A stretch of 64,000 bases of DNA from Pomphorhynchus laevis (GCA_012934845.2 WNNJ02001007.1:1-64000), one strand, 5' to 3'; shown: positions 19,866 through 32,360, counted from the first letter of the stretch. The notes: a model not told the origin generated them from the sequence alone. Numbers and translations are program-made.

Positions 19866-22761
19866 GACGTGAAATATTCACTGTTTCACCTTGCCTCAAT
19901 GTCGATCGGTGTATTCGTGAATTTCGAAAATCTCTTCGCGATTTTTCCTTCAAGTTGAGCACAAATAATGGTGGTTTAAAAATCATTTACTCGAATATTC
20001 GTAGTCTACTTAATAAGTTAGATGAAATAAAATGTCTCTTTCAAGATATCGTACCAGATGTAGGTATTTTCACAGAATCTTGGCTTAGTTCGTCAATAGC
20101 AGACGTAGATATATTCATTGAGGGATACAGCATAAGTAGAAGTGATAGAACAGGGAAAATTGGAGGAGGTGTTATCGCGTATATCTCTAATAGGCTTCAA
20201 TTCCGAGTAATTGAAACTCTTAGTGATGCTATTAACCATAATGACGCATTGTATATTAGGCTATATTGTCAACACCCAATAACGGTATTGACTGTGTATC
20301 GTTCTCCAAGATCAAACACAGATAGCATAGCTGCTTTAATGGAGAGAAGTAGTTATTGTGATAGATTTGTTGTACTCGGTGATTTCAACATGCCATCTGT
20401 GAATTGGGTTAATTACACTTCCAATGACTCGGATGTCGAGAGTTTGAAGCTACTTGGCTTAATAAACAGCTTGGCTTTTAAGCAACATGTCAGTCAGAGT
20501 ACAAGATTTTCACAGGATTCACATTCACTTTTGGATTTATGCCTTACTGTACCATATGACATTCTTGATAGATTAAGCTATCTGGACCCAATAGGTCATT
20601 CAGATCATGTGGTCATTTCGATTGGTCTGAGCGATGTCTACTCACATGGCGTAAATCCGACGTCGTCTGTAAACCCATTCAGAACTGACTTTGCTCTAGT
20701 AAATAAATATCTCGTTGGGGTAAAGTGGTTGGATTCTTCTGATGTTGGCGTCGAATATTCATGGCAATTTTTCAGGGATACTCTGTACCACCTCCTTAAT
20801 CGTTTTCACCTCTTCAGAGTAAACACTGTTTGACATCGATCTCACCGCCTTGGTTTAATAGCGACATAAAACATGCTTTAAAGATGAGACGTAAGGCCTT
20901 TAATAACTATCGTAAAGACAGAGCTAATTTCAGCACTTATAAGAAATGGCGAAACCTCGTTACGTCCATGAAGCGAACTGGTAGGCGATCTTTCGAAAAT
21001 CAGCTAAGTATAAACTGTCACCGTGATCCCCGCTCTTTCTTTAGGTATGTGACTGCTAAGCATACGCGCTGTAAACCTATAAATTGTATTCAACGTGACG
21101 ATGGGAAATTCATAACTGATTCTTTGCAGATATCAAATATGTTTAGAAATCATTTCCATTCTTTGAATCTTGACCATAAGGATGTGACAATGGGTGATCC
21201 GTGTACATTTGAATCGCCCGGAGATGACACCAGCGACCTATTCCGATGTGATGATGTTCTCCAAGAGCTTCGGAAACTTAAATGCAAAGCAGGTGCGGGT
21301 CCAGATGGCTTACCGCCAGTATATCTGCGCAACATCGCTGACATAATATGTCATCCGCTTTACAATATTTTCTCTGCGTCTGTTGCTTTTGGCGTTGTTC
21401 CTTCTGATTGGCAGAATTCCATCATCTGTCCTATTTATAAGAAAGGGGATAGTTCGTCCATTGACAATTATAGGCCTATTAGTCTCACTTGCGTGTGTTG
21501 TCGTGTGCTAGAAAGATTGATTAAGCGACGAATAATAGAATTTCTAAATAGATTTCAAATTTTGAACCCAGCACAGCATGGCTTCCGAAAAGGTTATTCC
21601 ACGACTACTAATCTTGTACATGCACGTGAAAATTGGTATCACTATTATGATCAAGGCATACCAGTTGATGTCATTTTCTTTGATTTCTCAAAAGCGTTCG
21701 ACTCAGTTAATCACACGCGTCTTATTGAGAAGTTGGAGCACATTCATCTTGATAAGAGGATTATAAACTGGATTCGTGTATTCCTTTCCAACCGACAAAG
21801 TGTCGTACGAGTAAATGAGTCGCTGTCGAGTCCATTTCCAGTGTTGTTAGGTGTTCCACAGGGAAGTGTATTGGGTCCCATCTTATTCAGTCTTTATATC
21901 AACGATTTGATACCAAATATCAGTTCATTCAGTTTATTATATGCAGATGATCTTAAAGTTTGGCGACCTATTATTTCCGATCTTGACAAACAGCATTTAC
22001 AAAGCGACGTCGACGTTATATCCAATTGGTCTATACGAAATCACTTGAGGATCAATTCCGCTAAATGTACATGTATGCGTATATCACGAAGATCATGTGA
22101 TCATCTTGGAGGTGAGTACCAGTTTGGTTCAATTAGTATCGAAAGAACCAACTCATATAAAGATTTGGGAGTTTGGGTTTGTGCTGACTTATCCACTCGA
22201 AAGCATTCAGACTACGTGTGTTGCATCACAAAACGCTTAATAGGACATACTCGTCGAGCTCTGATAGGCATAGATCCGTTATGTTACCATACCTTAGCAA
22301 ATGCGTTTTTCTTGAGCCATATCTTATACGCATCGCCAGCTTGTTATCCCGAAACTACTTATGAGCGTCGTGCATTAGAGAAAGTGTTCAGATCAACAAC
22401 TAAATTAGTCTCAGGGCTGCATATTTATGGCTACGCGAAACGCCTCCAGATATTAAATATGCCTTGTCTGTGATATATCCGTGACAAGCGAGAGATCTCC
22501 CTTGCTTGGAAAATTCTGCATACTAAAGATCATCCACTGTCACATCTACTGCAACTGAGAGGTCAACCTTCTCTTCGCGGACACCCCCTGATGCTGAAAA
22601 CACAAAGGTACATGCATGCAGTTTCCTGCTTTGCCAAACGAGTCGTACGATCTTGGAATTCGCTTCAGAGTGCGACCGTTTTGTCGTCTACTGCTTCAAG
22701 TTTTTGCGCCCTACTGGATGATGACCCTTCCTTCTCAAGACAACGGTGGGATTTTCAGTAG
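19866..22761 (+). pseudogene. LINE family A ORF2 (endonuclease-RT), copy 2
   Basis: Directly after the ORF1 stop, with no obvious ATG near its start. The endonuclease shows IIYSNIRSLLNKLDE, IFTESWLSS, VYRSPRSN, VVLGDFNMPSVNWVNY, SLLDLCLTV and GHSDHVVIS. The frame breaks near 20830 and continues as ISPPWFNSDIKHALK. The RT then shows AGPDGLPPVYLRNIA, YKKGDSSSIDNYRPISLTC, VIFFDFSKAFDSVNHT, GVPQGSVLGPILFSLYIND and the catalytic LLYADDLKVW. A single TGA at 22471-22473 interrupts the frame, after which RVVRSWNSLQS and the rest run to the natural stop at 22761. Two lesions only, so it died recently or at low divergence. Confidence 0.85.
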
Positions 22762-23228
22762 TTTATCTGATGATGGAGGGACAAAACGACTCTTATTCTT
22801 TTTATTCTTTTTATTTTGTGAAGCAACTTGTAAAGAGCCTCGGCTAAATTTGTTGTCAATTAATAATAATAATATTTCTACTCTTTAGAAATCTTATGTT
22901 TTTAACGAGTAGAAAAGGTTGTATTTAAATTTGAGCTCATAGTTAAATTCATTGTTAATCGAATCGAGGAGATGCATTCGCGTATCAAACACAAAATTAT
23001 TACAATTAAAAAAGTCAGCAAGTATTCACGTGTACAATTTAATAGATATAATGGCATAAGTTTAAAGGTATTTTTATATTTTCTTCAACCAGTTTTCAGC
23101 TACAATTTTTCGAGACAGTAGCAAATTATCAGATATTAGATAAAAAAATTTCATAAGAGAAACATACATAAGTTGATAAAAGCAACACAAAAACACGTAG
23201 TTCGATAAAATAACATTCTTCTAGTTCT

Positions 23229-23535
23229 ATCTTTGCCAACAACTCCTGACTTCTATACCTACAGGGCCTCAGATCCTGAGGGATCTGAGCCTCCGGCCGC
23301 ACCAGTTCGCCGCCGTCGGACTGAACCATTCGGGTTCTCTCATCCCCTAAGAGTCCAGTCGAGGCGGACTATGGTCGGTAATCTCGAGATGAGGAGCTTG
23401 AGAAACCTTAGTATTTGCTCTAAGGGACGTCCTCTAGGGACAAAGACTAATCCCGAAATAGTCAAAGTAACCCAAATGCGTACTCGAGTTTTTTCATTCA
23501 ATGACCTGATCAAGGCACAAATTGAGGTATAAAGC
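23229..23535 (+). other. Orphan open frame in a GC-richer island
   Basis: An open plus-strand frame of about 100 codons, proline/arginine-rich at first (EPPAAPVRRRRTEPFGF) and then SICSKGRPLGTKTNP and RVFSFNDLIKAQIEV before a TAA at 23530-23532. It is more GC-rich than its neighbourhood and includes a small palindrome (CTCAGATCC/GGATCTGAG). I do not recognise it. It sits between LINE A copy 2 and an opposite-strand LINE A fragment and could be part of an element's ORF1 or a chance frame. Confidence 0.35.
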
Positions 23536-23603
23536 CTCAATCCCATTGGCATCACTAATCGTCTGCAAACACACTATACCAATACCTAAACTACAATACA
23601 GCA

Positions 23604-24310
23604 CTACACCCCTCCCCTTCGACCAGAGCGATCACAACGAAACAGGTTATATTCATCTATGCATAATAAGCTATCAGGAACAAGGTCACAGAGCCAAGAT
23701 TCACTAATGGTAATGATATTTTGATGATGAGATGTAGCTATGACCTTCAATTCATCCATCTTATTGAGAACGCTTCGAACGTTCGAATATATAACTTTGA
23801 GCCATGTGTGGTTTTTACGATATGGCGCATTGGGCCTAATCTTACAATTCTCAGAAAAAGTTTTCATGGCGGGAGCCATCTCAATCGTAGACGACGCCGA
23901 AATTCCCGAAAATTTACAATATGCAGATCAATTTCTCCAGATTCTATCCGAGCATTTAGCTCGGTCCGAGCAACACGCCAGAGACAACGCTCAGCGAAAG
24001 GCATATCTGTCAACAACCGAAATAGGGACTGCCTCAGTTTAGATATGCGTTTGAACAACTCACGGACCACTGAGGATGTACGAAAGACAACTTTCATCAA
24101 ACGAGAACGTTCTTCAAGATTGTTGCGACAGTCTATCTTAAATATCGCAATAGGGCGAACTTCTGAAATATAGGGATCTTCTGGAGAAATAATAACTCTC
24201 AATAATTTATGGAATTGTTCAACATCATGGTTCACTCGAGTTTGAGTAAATATCTGTCTTACCGCATATCTATCAGTCTGACCATATCTCTGACCGCTTT
24301 TTTCGCGTAA
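23604..24310 (-). mobile_element. LINE family A fragment: ORF1 end and endonuclease start
   Basis: On the minus strand, 23864-24235 encodes the ORF1 C-terminal block (RPIAIFKIDCRNNLEERSRL, FRLLTDMPFAERCLW, REFRRRLRLRW). 23604-23879 encodes the start of the ORF2 endonuclease (KVIYSNVRSVLNKMDELK, TISESWLCD, RCDRSGRRGGV). The two frames overlap slightly, the usual ORF1-ORF2 junction. Everything downstream of the first endonuclease motifs is missing, so this is a fragment and not a simple 5' truncation. Confidence 0.8.
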
Positions 24311-24463
24311 AATATTGAATTATAAGTAGTATTCTATTTTAAAGTCAAATTATGTACAAAATATTGATTTAATTTCGTTGTGTAGTATTTACTATAGCAA
24401 AACCCAAATACTAAAGTATCAATTTTCTTTATTATTTAATATCCCGTCTTAAAATTTAACTTT

Positions 24464-24503
24464 ATCCATATTATTACAGGTCATAGCCTGTAATAATATG
24501 GAT
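24464..24503. repeat. Perfect hairpin, 17-bp arms
   Basis: ATCCATATTATTACAGG and its reverse complement are separated by six bases. Part of the right arm (AGCCTGTAATAATA) is repeated once more just downstream. Confidence 0.9.
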
Positions 24504-24608
24504 AATAGCCTGTAATAATACGTTTTAAACTTCTTACCACTTCATCTACTTGCCGTATCTTTCCTGACCGCTCCCCTTCTGATATTGCCCAGCTCAATTT
24601 AGCTCGCA

Positions 24609-25841
24609 TTGAAAAACATCGACGTGAAACAAACGGCGAGTCATCCTTATCTATACGTCAAATCAACGGAAATTTTCACGTTCTTCACACAAGGCCAAAA
24701 ATTCGATGGCGTCCCATCTCTCCCCTTGTCTTCTTCGCTAGTCGATCTCGCTCCTAAGCATACTTTTCGTCTTAGTCTATTCAACACTCGCTCCATTCTT
24801 CATAAAGCTGATATGCTCCTTGATATCTTCGATCAATTATCTATCGATATTCTCTGCATTACCGAATCCTGGCATTGTGACTCCGACGATCTTGCTATTC
24901 GTCGTCTATGTCGCTCTGGTTGTTCTTTAGTTGAATCAGCTCGTCCAATTGCATCTCATACATCTACTGCTTTTAACCATGGCGGTATTGTTGCCATTGC
25001 TCGTCACCCAATGTCTTTACGTAAAATCAACGTTAACATCCGTTACACTTCGTTCGAATTACTCATATGCAGATTATCAACGCCTTTCCCTCTGGAACTT
25101 GTGATTGTATACCGTCCAGGTTCAGTTGCCCCATCACGTATCTTCTTTAACGACCTTGCAGATCTTATGTCTCACTGTTCCTTGTCTTATACTCCTTCTT
25201 TTGTTCTCGGTGACTTTAACATTTGTCTTGATCGCCCGTCTGACTCTGACTCTATCACTTTAACTAATCTTTTTTCTGATTTTAACTATAAATTACTTTC
25301 AACAAGCCCAACTCATATTCTCGGCGGTGCTCTCGACATCATTGCTGTTCCTAACTGCTTCAATGACTATACCTCCTTGTCAATTACTGATCCTGGTTTA
25401 TCCGATCATTTCCTTGTCACTCTTACTCTTACTCGTCCCCATCTACCTTCTCCGCCTTTACCTTTATCTACACCAAGTCGACCCTGGAAGCTTCTCGATA
25501 TCCCTGTTCTCTGCACAGCCTTACTCAATTCTTCACTCTTTTCACTTTTTCTTAACTATCTCTATCCCGATGATCTCTGCATTCTGTTTGATTCTGAACT
25601 TACGTCGATCCTCAATAACCTTCTGCCTAGTCGACTTCGACGTTCCCAGCGCTTGCGCCATGCTCCCTGGTTCGATTCTGACTGTAGTCTTTCTAAGCGT
25701 CGACTCCGTCACTCTTTTCGTATGTATAAACGCTTTCTTAAACGTTCTCCCAACTCACTCACTCCAAATCTTCGTGATTCCTACTTTTCTCAACGCCGTT
25801 CACATCTCATTCTTATACGTACTAAACGTACTCTCTTTTAA
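24609..25841 (+). pseudogene. LINE family B endonuclease part of ORF2
   Basis: The reading shows the endonuclease-exonuclease-phosphatase motifs LSLFNTRSILHKADM, ILCITESWHCD, LVIVYRPGS, SFVLGDFNICLDRP and DPGLSDHFLVTLTL. A basic linker follows (WFDSDCSLSKRRLRHSFRMY, then SYFSQRRSHLILI). The frame ends at 25841 and similar coding (SHWKILNSILSRSS) continues in another frame. Family role: nicking of the genomic target for target-primed reverse transcription. Confidence 0.8.
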
Positions 25842-26000
25842 CGAAATCAACTCGAGTCATCTTCCAACTCTAAATCTCATTGGAAAATCTTAAACTCAAT
25901 TCTTTCACGATCATCTACCCCTTGTAATATAAATCCTGATGAATTTTCTTATCTACAAACTAAGCTATCTAATTTACTTTTCCTACTACCCATAGCCCCC

Positions 26001-26795
26001 TTGTACCCACTCTTATCTTTAAATACTTCCCTCCCAGAACTATTCCACCTTCTTCCCGTTTCGTCTGATGAAGTTTCTTCGGTTCTGCTGTCATTACCTA
26101 ATAAAACCTCTCCTTCTGACCCAATTCCCACTCACTTGCTTAAAAATATCTGCTCCTTTATCTTACCCTTCCTAACCACATTGTTCAACTCGTCCATCCG
26201 TAGCCGTACATTTCCTTCCATCTGGAAATGCGCCACTGTTCGTCCTCTCATCAAAAAGCAATCTCTCGACTCCTCACTACCATCTTCGTACCGTCCTATT
26301 TCACTTCTCCCAACCCTCTCTAAACTCCTTGAGCGTCTCGTTCTTAAGCAAGTTAATACATATCTCTATTCCTCTAACTTATTTCCTCCCTTCCAAGCCG
26401 CTTTTCGCTCTAATTACTCTACCGAAATTGCATGTCTTAAAGTTTATAACGACTTACTCATATCGCGCGATCATAAATTATGTAGTGTCATAGTTTCTCT
26501 TGATCTATCGTCTGCTTTTGACATCGTCGATCACTCGATTCTTCTCCATCGCCTTCGTCATGATTATGGTTTCTCTTTACCCACTGTATCATTGTTTTCT
26601 TCGTATCTATCAAACCGTACATTTCGCGTATATTCTAACTCTTCTCTCTCCCATCCTTCGTCCATTCCGACCGGTGTTCCACAAGGCTCCGTATTAGGCC
26701 CTATACTTTTCTCTCTTCTTCTTGGTGATTTGTCTTCGATTTCTCATAAATTTAACTTCCATGTTATGCAATATGCTGATGACATTCTCATCTAA
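26001..26795 (+). pseudogene. LINE family B reverse transcriptase part of ORF2
   Basis: 264 residues with NKTSPSDPIPTHLLK, WKCATVRPLIKKQSLD, PSSYRPISLLPTLSKLLER, FQAAFRSNYSTEIACL, the catalytic SLDLSSAFDIVDHS, TGVPQGSVLGPILFS and QYADDILI. The frame stops immediately after the YADD box, exactly as in copy 1 at 14.3-15.8 kb. Confidence 0.85.
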
Positions 26796-27799
26796 CTCAT
26801 GCACCTGTTTATCGTATTCACGATCTTAGTGTTTCCGCTTCGGACTGTCTTGTCTCAATTTCCAATCATCTTTCTTCCCTTCGCCTTTCTCTGAATCCTG
26901 ATAAATCCAAAATTATGTGGATCCTACCTCGATGCCTCGGCTTCGAACCTCCCTCCGTATCATTAAATTCTACAATTATTCCTATCGTTGATAATCTCGT
27001 TTTCCTAGGCTTCCATTTTGACAACCGACTTTCACTTAAACTTTTCGTTAGAGATAAAGTACTCTCATCTACCTTAATACTCCGCAACCTCCGTCAAGTT
27101 AGTAGATTGATCGATTTCCCTTCTTGTATGACTCTCATATCTTCTCTGCTTTTTTAGACGCGATTATTGTCTTAGTCTATTTTCCAACTCACCTAAATCC
27201 ACTCTTCTTCCCCTACAACGCATCGTCAACGCAGCCGTCCGAATTCTCCTCCGTCTTCGTCGTTTTGATCATACATCCTTCCATCTTGCTTCTCTCGATT
27301 TGCCTACAATTTATTGTCGTGTTCAAATTCGTCTTCTTATCGTTGCTTTCCGCCTTGTAACTCTTCATACCCCTTCATTTCTCAATCTTCCTTTTCTAGA
27401 TAATTCTCGTCCTGTTTACTGTTCCTTGCGTTCCTGTAATTCCCTTCTTTTACATGTCCCAAACTACTCTATCTCCTTTGGACTCCGCTCCTTCCTGGTG
27501 GCTGCTCCTCTATCGTGGAATAATCTGCCCATTCATATCCGCCAATCAACATCTATGCCGTACTTCAAACGCCAAATCCAATTCTTTTTCAACAATTAAC
27601 TAATTACCTGTGACCTTTGATGTTCTTTTTGTTTGTTTGTTAGTGGTCATGTCAGCGTGCATTTTGCACGCATTTCCACGTTAAATAAATTATTGTATTA
27701 TTATCGACAAACAGTCAATTAATCAGTAGTATCCAATAAGATTCTCCTGTTAGTTAGTCTGATCACTGTGTTGTTAAAGTTTTGCTAAATATACAAATG

Positions 27800-30010
27800 A
27801 GGGTGTTTCATCATGCTCGGTACAAACGTCAGATTAATGTTTTTCGGGCGAACTATGATGTTATTACATCAAAGCTGCATAGAGTAAGTTGGCCTGATCC
27901 GGCTGTTGTCGGAGTTGACGAGGCCTGGGATCATTTTCGCGTGACGCTTTATTCTCTAATGGTAAAATTCTCACCTTTGAATTCTAAGACTAGTCGGAAA
28001 AGCGCTTGATGTTTTGATACTGAGCTGGCTACTGCGATGAAGGCTCGTGACTTCAGTTTCAAATGCTTTAAGGGTGGGTTTTGTGAATATGGTGTTTATA
28101 AGCAGGCGAGAAATTTCTTCAATTCTTTAAAGCGAAAAAGCGCTATTTGAAAATGGTCTAGCTCATAGTTGTAGACATGATCCCAAAGCTCTCTTTCTAT
28201 ATGTGAATAGTAGTAGGAACGCTAATAAAACAATTGGCCAATATTTTGATAGCGTTATTGAAGACGACCTTGCTGAGATGTTCTCAAGGCATTTTTACTT
28301 GTACAAAGAGACTACAAACGAGTATTCTGAACCTATCCAGAACAGTGAGACGATAAGAGGTGCTAGTGTTTCATATCCTAGTTTAGACATAGCTAATTTG
28401 ATAACTCCTGAGAAAGTTTTAGCTGAACTGCATCGTCCTAAAGAGACAAACTCCAAAGGTGCTGATTTGTTACCTTCGATATATCTTCGTCGAATAGCAG
28501 ACTCAATATATACACCACTTTGTAACATATTTCGACAATCTATTATTGATACGACTCTTCCAAAAGAGTGGAAACAATCGATCATTCACCCCATCTTCAA
28601 AAAGGGTGATAGATCTTCAGTAGACAATTATAGACCAGTAAGTATTACTTGCTTATGTTGTAGAATGTTAGAGCGAATTATACATGGATATATGGTCAAG
28701 TTTTATAGTGAGAATAATGTAATAGCTTCTGAGCAACATGGTTTCCGTAAGGGTTATTCGACAGTTACTAATCTACTCGCAGCCCATCTTGATTGGTCAG
28801 CTAATAAAGCCCTATCCATTGCTACTGACATCATATTCTTCAATTTCTCTAAGGAATTTGACAGAGTAGACCATATATTCCTCCATAATAAACTAGAGAA
28901 AAGTGGCATTCCATTTTTGCTTGTTAGATGGATTGAATCGTTTTTAAGCAATCGTAGTTATTGTGTGCATGTAGATAATTTTGATTCTTCTTCGCGGCCA
29001 TGTAATATAGGGTGCCTCAAGGTTCAGTATTGGGTTCATTGTTATTTAGTGTCTACATCAACGATCTCCCGGAATTTATTGATTCTCGGATGCTTTTATA
29101 TGCAGACGATTTGAAAATCTGGCGGGCAATTCGTTCACCCAATGATATAGTTAAACTGCAACGGGATATCGATGAAGTCAAAAATTGGGCTCTGCTCAAT
29201 AGGTTGATTGTAAATATATCAAAATGCAAACATTTACGTGTTTGTGTCGGAAATGCTAAATCTTCAGCTAATTATAGCTTTCAAAACAGTGATATAGAAC
29301 GAGTAAACAAATATAATGACTTGGGAGTGTGGATAAACAGTGACTTGAGTACCGTCACACATACTGAACATGCTTGTTCAAATGCGTTGGGGATAATCGG
29401 TCAACTTCGACGCACTTTCATTGCACTCAATCAATTTGCCCTACGTCCGCTAATCTTTGCTCATGTGTTGAGCCGTCTTCTATATGCTGCGCCGTGTGTA
29501 TCCCCAAAATTCAAAAGAACATATTAGTTCAGAGAGGGTACTTCATAGAGCTACCAAGCTAGCACCACAACTGAAATTTTTGTCGTACCCTGATCGATTA
29601 AAATCACTTAGACTTGAGACTGTCACGTGGACCCGCCGGTACATCGATATGAGTATGGTCTGGCAAATTCTTAATGAATCAGATCATCCACTTCGAGATT
29701 GCCTTCATTTGCGCTCATCCAATATCCTTCGATGCCATGGTTAAACCCTGCGACGTAAAATGATCAGAAAATCACGAGCTGTCCAATTTGATCGGCGAGT
29801 TGTATCTCTGTGGAATAGGCTTGGAGAGTCAACAGTGTGCAGTAGCAATATCAACGAATTCAAAAAGAAATTACGGATGGAGGATGCCATGGGGAAAGCT
29901 GCTTTTCCGTATTTGTGATACTTTTATTATATTTTCTTTTTTTCTGCAGTGAACCAGCCAATTAAGCCATGCTTTTATGTGCTGTTGAAACATTAATAAT
30001 ACTCGTTTGA
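27800..30010 (+). mobile_element. LINE family A, copy 3, 5'-truncated
   Basis: Starts in the linker between endonuclease and RT (VITSKLHRVSWPDP, then AWDHFRVTLYSLM). The RT lies at 28203-29114 with LPSIYLRRIADSIYTPL, FKKGDRSSVDNYRPVSITC, EQHGFRKGYSTVTNLL and FFNFSKEFDRVDH. It goes on in another frame at 29012-29527 with PQGSVLGSLLFSVYINDLPE and LLYADDLKIWRAI, and at 29484-29744 with the C-terminal part. The catalytic FFDLSKAFD motif reads FFNFSKEFD here, so the first metal-binding aspartate is lost. The 3' end (GAACCAGCCAATTAAGCC, GTGCTGTTGAAACA, AATAATA) resembles that of copy 1. Confidence 0.85.
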
Positions 30011-30059
30011 ATACTTTTCGTTCTCTTTCGGTCTATATTAAGTTAAAGTTAACAGTTCG

Positions 30060-30730
30060 TAACTGGATGATCCGAAAGTGAGCTTACGATTATTTATAAA
30101 TCCGTGGGTGAAATTCAAAGTTGATATTCAAAGGGAGAAATTGTCTCAAGCTAAGAAAGAACTTGCATCTCGTGTTGCACTTGGTGAGAGCAATCTATGT
30201 GTGCAAAATTTTCAAGTAGTGAGGCGACGCATTCGAATCAGTTGGTCCCCACTAGATGTATCGCCTCTCATGAATGTGGAGGGTTTTGGCAAGGTCTTAC
30301 AGCATATAAGTGCCTAGCTGATTTGGGATCTGAAGTGTGTCAGATTGCTAGAGATGATATTATTACTCGCACTGGTGTGAATAAAAGTCATAGTATATTT
30401 TATTGTAATGTTCGGAGCTTGTTACAGAAAGTCGATGAGCTAAAGTTTAGGATCGAGTCTGTTAATCCAATTATAGTTGGTATTACAGAATCTTGGCTTA
30501 ATTGTGATGTATCCGATGCTGAGGTATCCATCCCAGGCTATTCTTTGTTCCGTAGTGATCGGATAGGGGGTAGGGGTGGTGGCGTAGCTCTCTTTATGAG
30601 AGACGAAGTTAAGGTGCGCGTTTTGAGTAAGTCGTCTATTGATAGAGTTGAGAGTTTGTGGTGTCAGGTGAAGTTTGATAACAGCTCACCCATCATACTG
30701 GGTTATACACTTCGAAATAACTTTTACGTA
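30060..30730 (+). mobile_element. LINE family A fragment: ORF1 end and endonuclease start
   Basis: 30078-30317 encodes the ORF1 C terminus (KLSQAKKELASRVALGESNL, VVRRRIRISW). The overlapping frame 30197-30733 encodes the endonuclease start (IFYCNVRSLLQKVDELKF, VGITESWLN, RSDRIGGRGGGVALFMRDE). It stops being LINE-like near 30705. It holds the same section as the minus-strand fragment at 23.6-24.3 kb, from another subfamily. Confidence 0.8.
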
Positions 30731-30734
30731 TAGT

Positions 30735-31200
30735 GGTACTAATTCGCAATAAATGAATCTGTAAAATTATATTAATTCAGATAAACATGAAATATTAACT
30801 ACTATGTTAATTAATAATCTGTCATTAATTGATAAAAATGAGTTCGAAATAATTTTTAATATGAAAATTAAATTTTAAAAAATCTGATTTTTGACAAATA
30901 GATTTTTAAGAAGCATCTATTCAGATCAATTTACGATAACACGTAGGGATTAGAAGACTATTTCGTATAAATGTTTAAGTTAATGGAAAACTTAATCATA
31001 AACTCTGATTTAAAGACAGTGTATTTATCCATGATTATAAGCTGGTGTAATATAACCTGATAAATATTCATCTGATTAAAATCGTTGGGTTTTTGAATCA
31101 TTTGCGTTCGTTTTTACCATGTGATTGTTGATTTCATTCTTAATTTCGTTTTTTCGTGCTTTAGGTATTCGTTTGTATTCTTGAATTTATTATTATTAAT
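30735..31200. other. AT-rich intergenic, no gene seen
   Basis: AT-rich sequence with no convincing frame or known repeat. Confidence 0.5.
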
Positions 31201-31204
31201 AAAG

Positions 31205-31500
31205 AGTGAACCCGTTTCATCATCGGGTGCCCCTACGTCTTTCGACAACGCGACCTTGTGGCTTTGACGTGTGCTCTCAGAGAAGTCGGGAGAGAGTGCA
31301 TGCACGAGCATTGAACCTCGTACATAGAGTTTGCAATGTACACGCCTCCACCATTCGACCACGGTGGCGAATGGTGGAGGCGTGTTTAGTCTGTTCTTTA
31401 TGTGTCTTGTGTAATAATACAGACAAGTTTGTCTTGTGTATTATTATTAATACACAAGACAAAGCCCGTAGGCTGTTTAGTCTGTTCACATAGAAAGATA
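31205..31500. repeat. GC-richer island with two strong hairpins
   Basis: 31340-31385 is a perfect hairpin with 18-bp arms (ACACGCCTCCACCATTCG) and a 10-base loop that is itself partly self-complementary. 31429-31462 is another with 15-bp arms (TTGTCTTGTGTATTA) and a 4-base loop. GTTTAGTCTGTTC occurs at 31384 and again near 31477. Open frames on both strands here are products of the palindromes. It could be a small non-autonomous element or a structured transcript. Confidence 0.6.
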
Positions 31501-31639
31501 GACAAACAAAAACAAAAAAAAAGAAAAAAACGAGGTTAAATTGTTGAAATTATCGTTGATCTGATGGGTATGCCATACGGATAGTTTGCTGATCAGGATG
31601 TCGTATTCATTCTAATAATTTTCGTTTGAATATATCAAT

Positions 31640-32360
31640 GTCATGGATAGATATTCAAAAGTCCGATAACATGTTCCACACGCTAGCAGCTCGATGCGAA
31701 ATACGATATATTCGAGGGCACCTTCCATGATATTAAGTTTTATGATGCAAACTATGTCCTCGATGGCAGGTACAATGATTCACACAATTTATTGGGTATC
31801 CATCATAACCTTTAACGATCTTATACAACGCTATCAAATCTAAATACATTAAACGTGACCAGAAAGAACACATACCTAGCATTCTTAGTCTCTACGCATA
31901 AAGAAACTGTGCAACTCCTTTACATAATCGAGACCCTCGCCTTAATATATTATCAAGTGAATTGATTTCCTCTTTAGTGCACGTAAATGATGATTGAATG
32001 CTGTACTCAATGTGAGGATGAACCAATGTGTTGTACAGTAGCCTAAAACTAACTACTGGCAAATATTTGAAGCAATTCTTCAATAAGTAAAGAACACTTC
32101 GCCCTTTCGAACATATTCTGTCTGTGTTCATACGAGTCTTGAGAGAAGTCTGAACAATTGTGGCAAGTTCTCCTGTCCGAATACTCCATTCGTAAATAAT
32201 TTTTAAATCTTGCTTTTATACAGTAATGTCGCTTTTCGATGTAATTTTAGACCAGATTTTAAGATCATCGGCAAAAGCCAAATACGGACAGTGTAGCTGT
32301 TTTAACAATGTGTTTAGATAAATGTTGAAAAGTAGTGGACCTACTATTTGAATTTTGATG
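31640..32360 (-). mobile_element. CR1-like LINE RT fragment (third family)
   Basis: On the minus strand: LFNIYLNTLLKQLHCPYLAF, ADDLKIWSKITS (the YADD region, here FADD), GRSVLYLLKNCFKYLPVVSF, LLYNTLVHPHIEYSIQSS and LDNILRRGSRLCKGV. The tail is like HRAASVWN. It is the second half of a non-LTR RT from a family different from A and B, with several frame breaks. Confidence 0.75.

Larger units (their letters stand above)
18640..22895 (+). mobile_element. LINE family A, copy 2 (CR1-like), nearly full length
   Basis: Second two-ORF LINE on the plus strand with the same plan as copy 1 but clearly diverged in sequence, so a different subfamily. ORF1 is intact (18684-19865). ORF2 follows and has one frameshift near 20830 and one stop at 22471-22473. 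The 3' UTR ends in an AATAATAAT tail near 22870. The upstream 140 bases are A-rich and repetitive (ACAACGATTAC) and may be 5' UTR. Confidence 0.85.
24535..27695 (+). mobile_element. LINE family B, copy 2, longer copy
   Basis: A second non-LTR family (L2/CR1-group style), C/T-rich on the plus strand. It contains the endonuclease (24609-25841), RT (26001-26795), then thumb and C-terminal parts in other frames (26915-27157, 27300-27599). It ends with GTGGTCATGTCAGCGTG, CACGCATTTCCACG and AAATAAAT. Only traces precede the endonuclease, so the 5' part is truncated or lost. Frame breaks lie at about 25841, 26795, 27157 and 27360. Confidence 0.85.
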
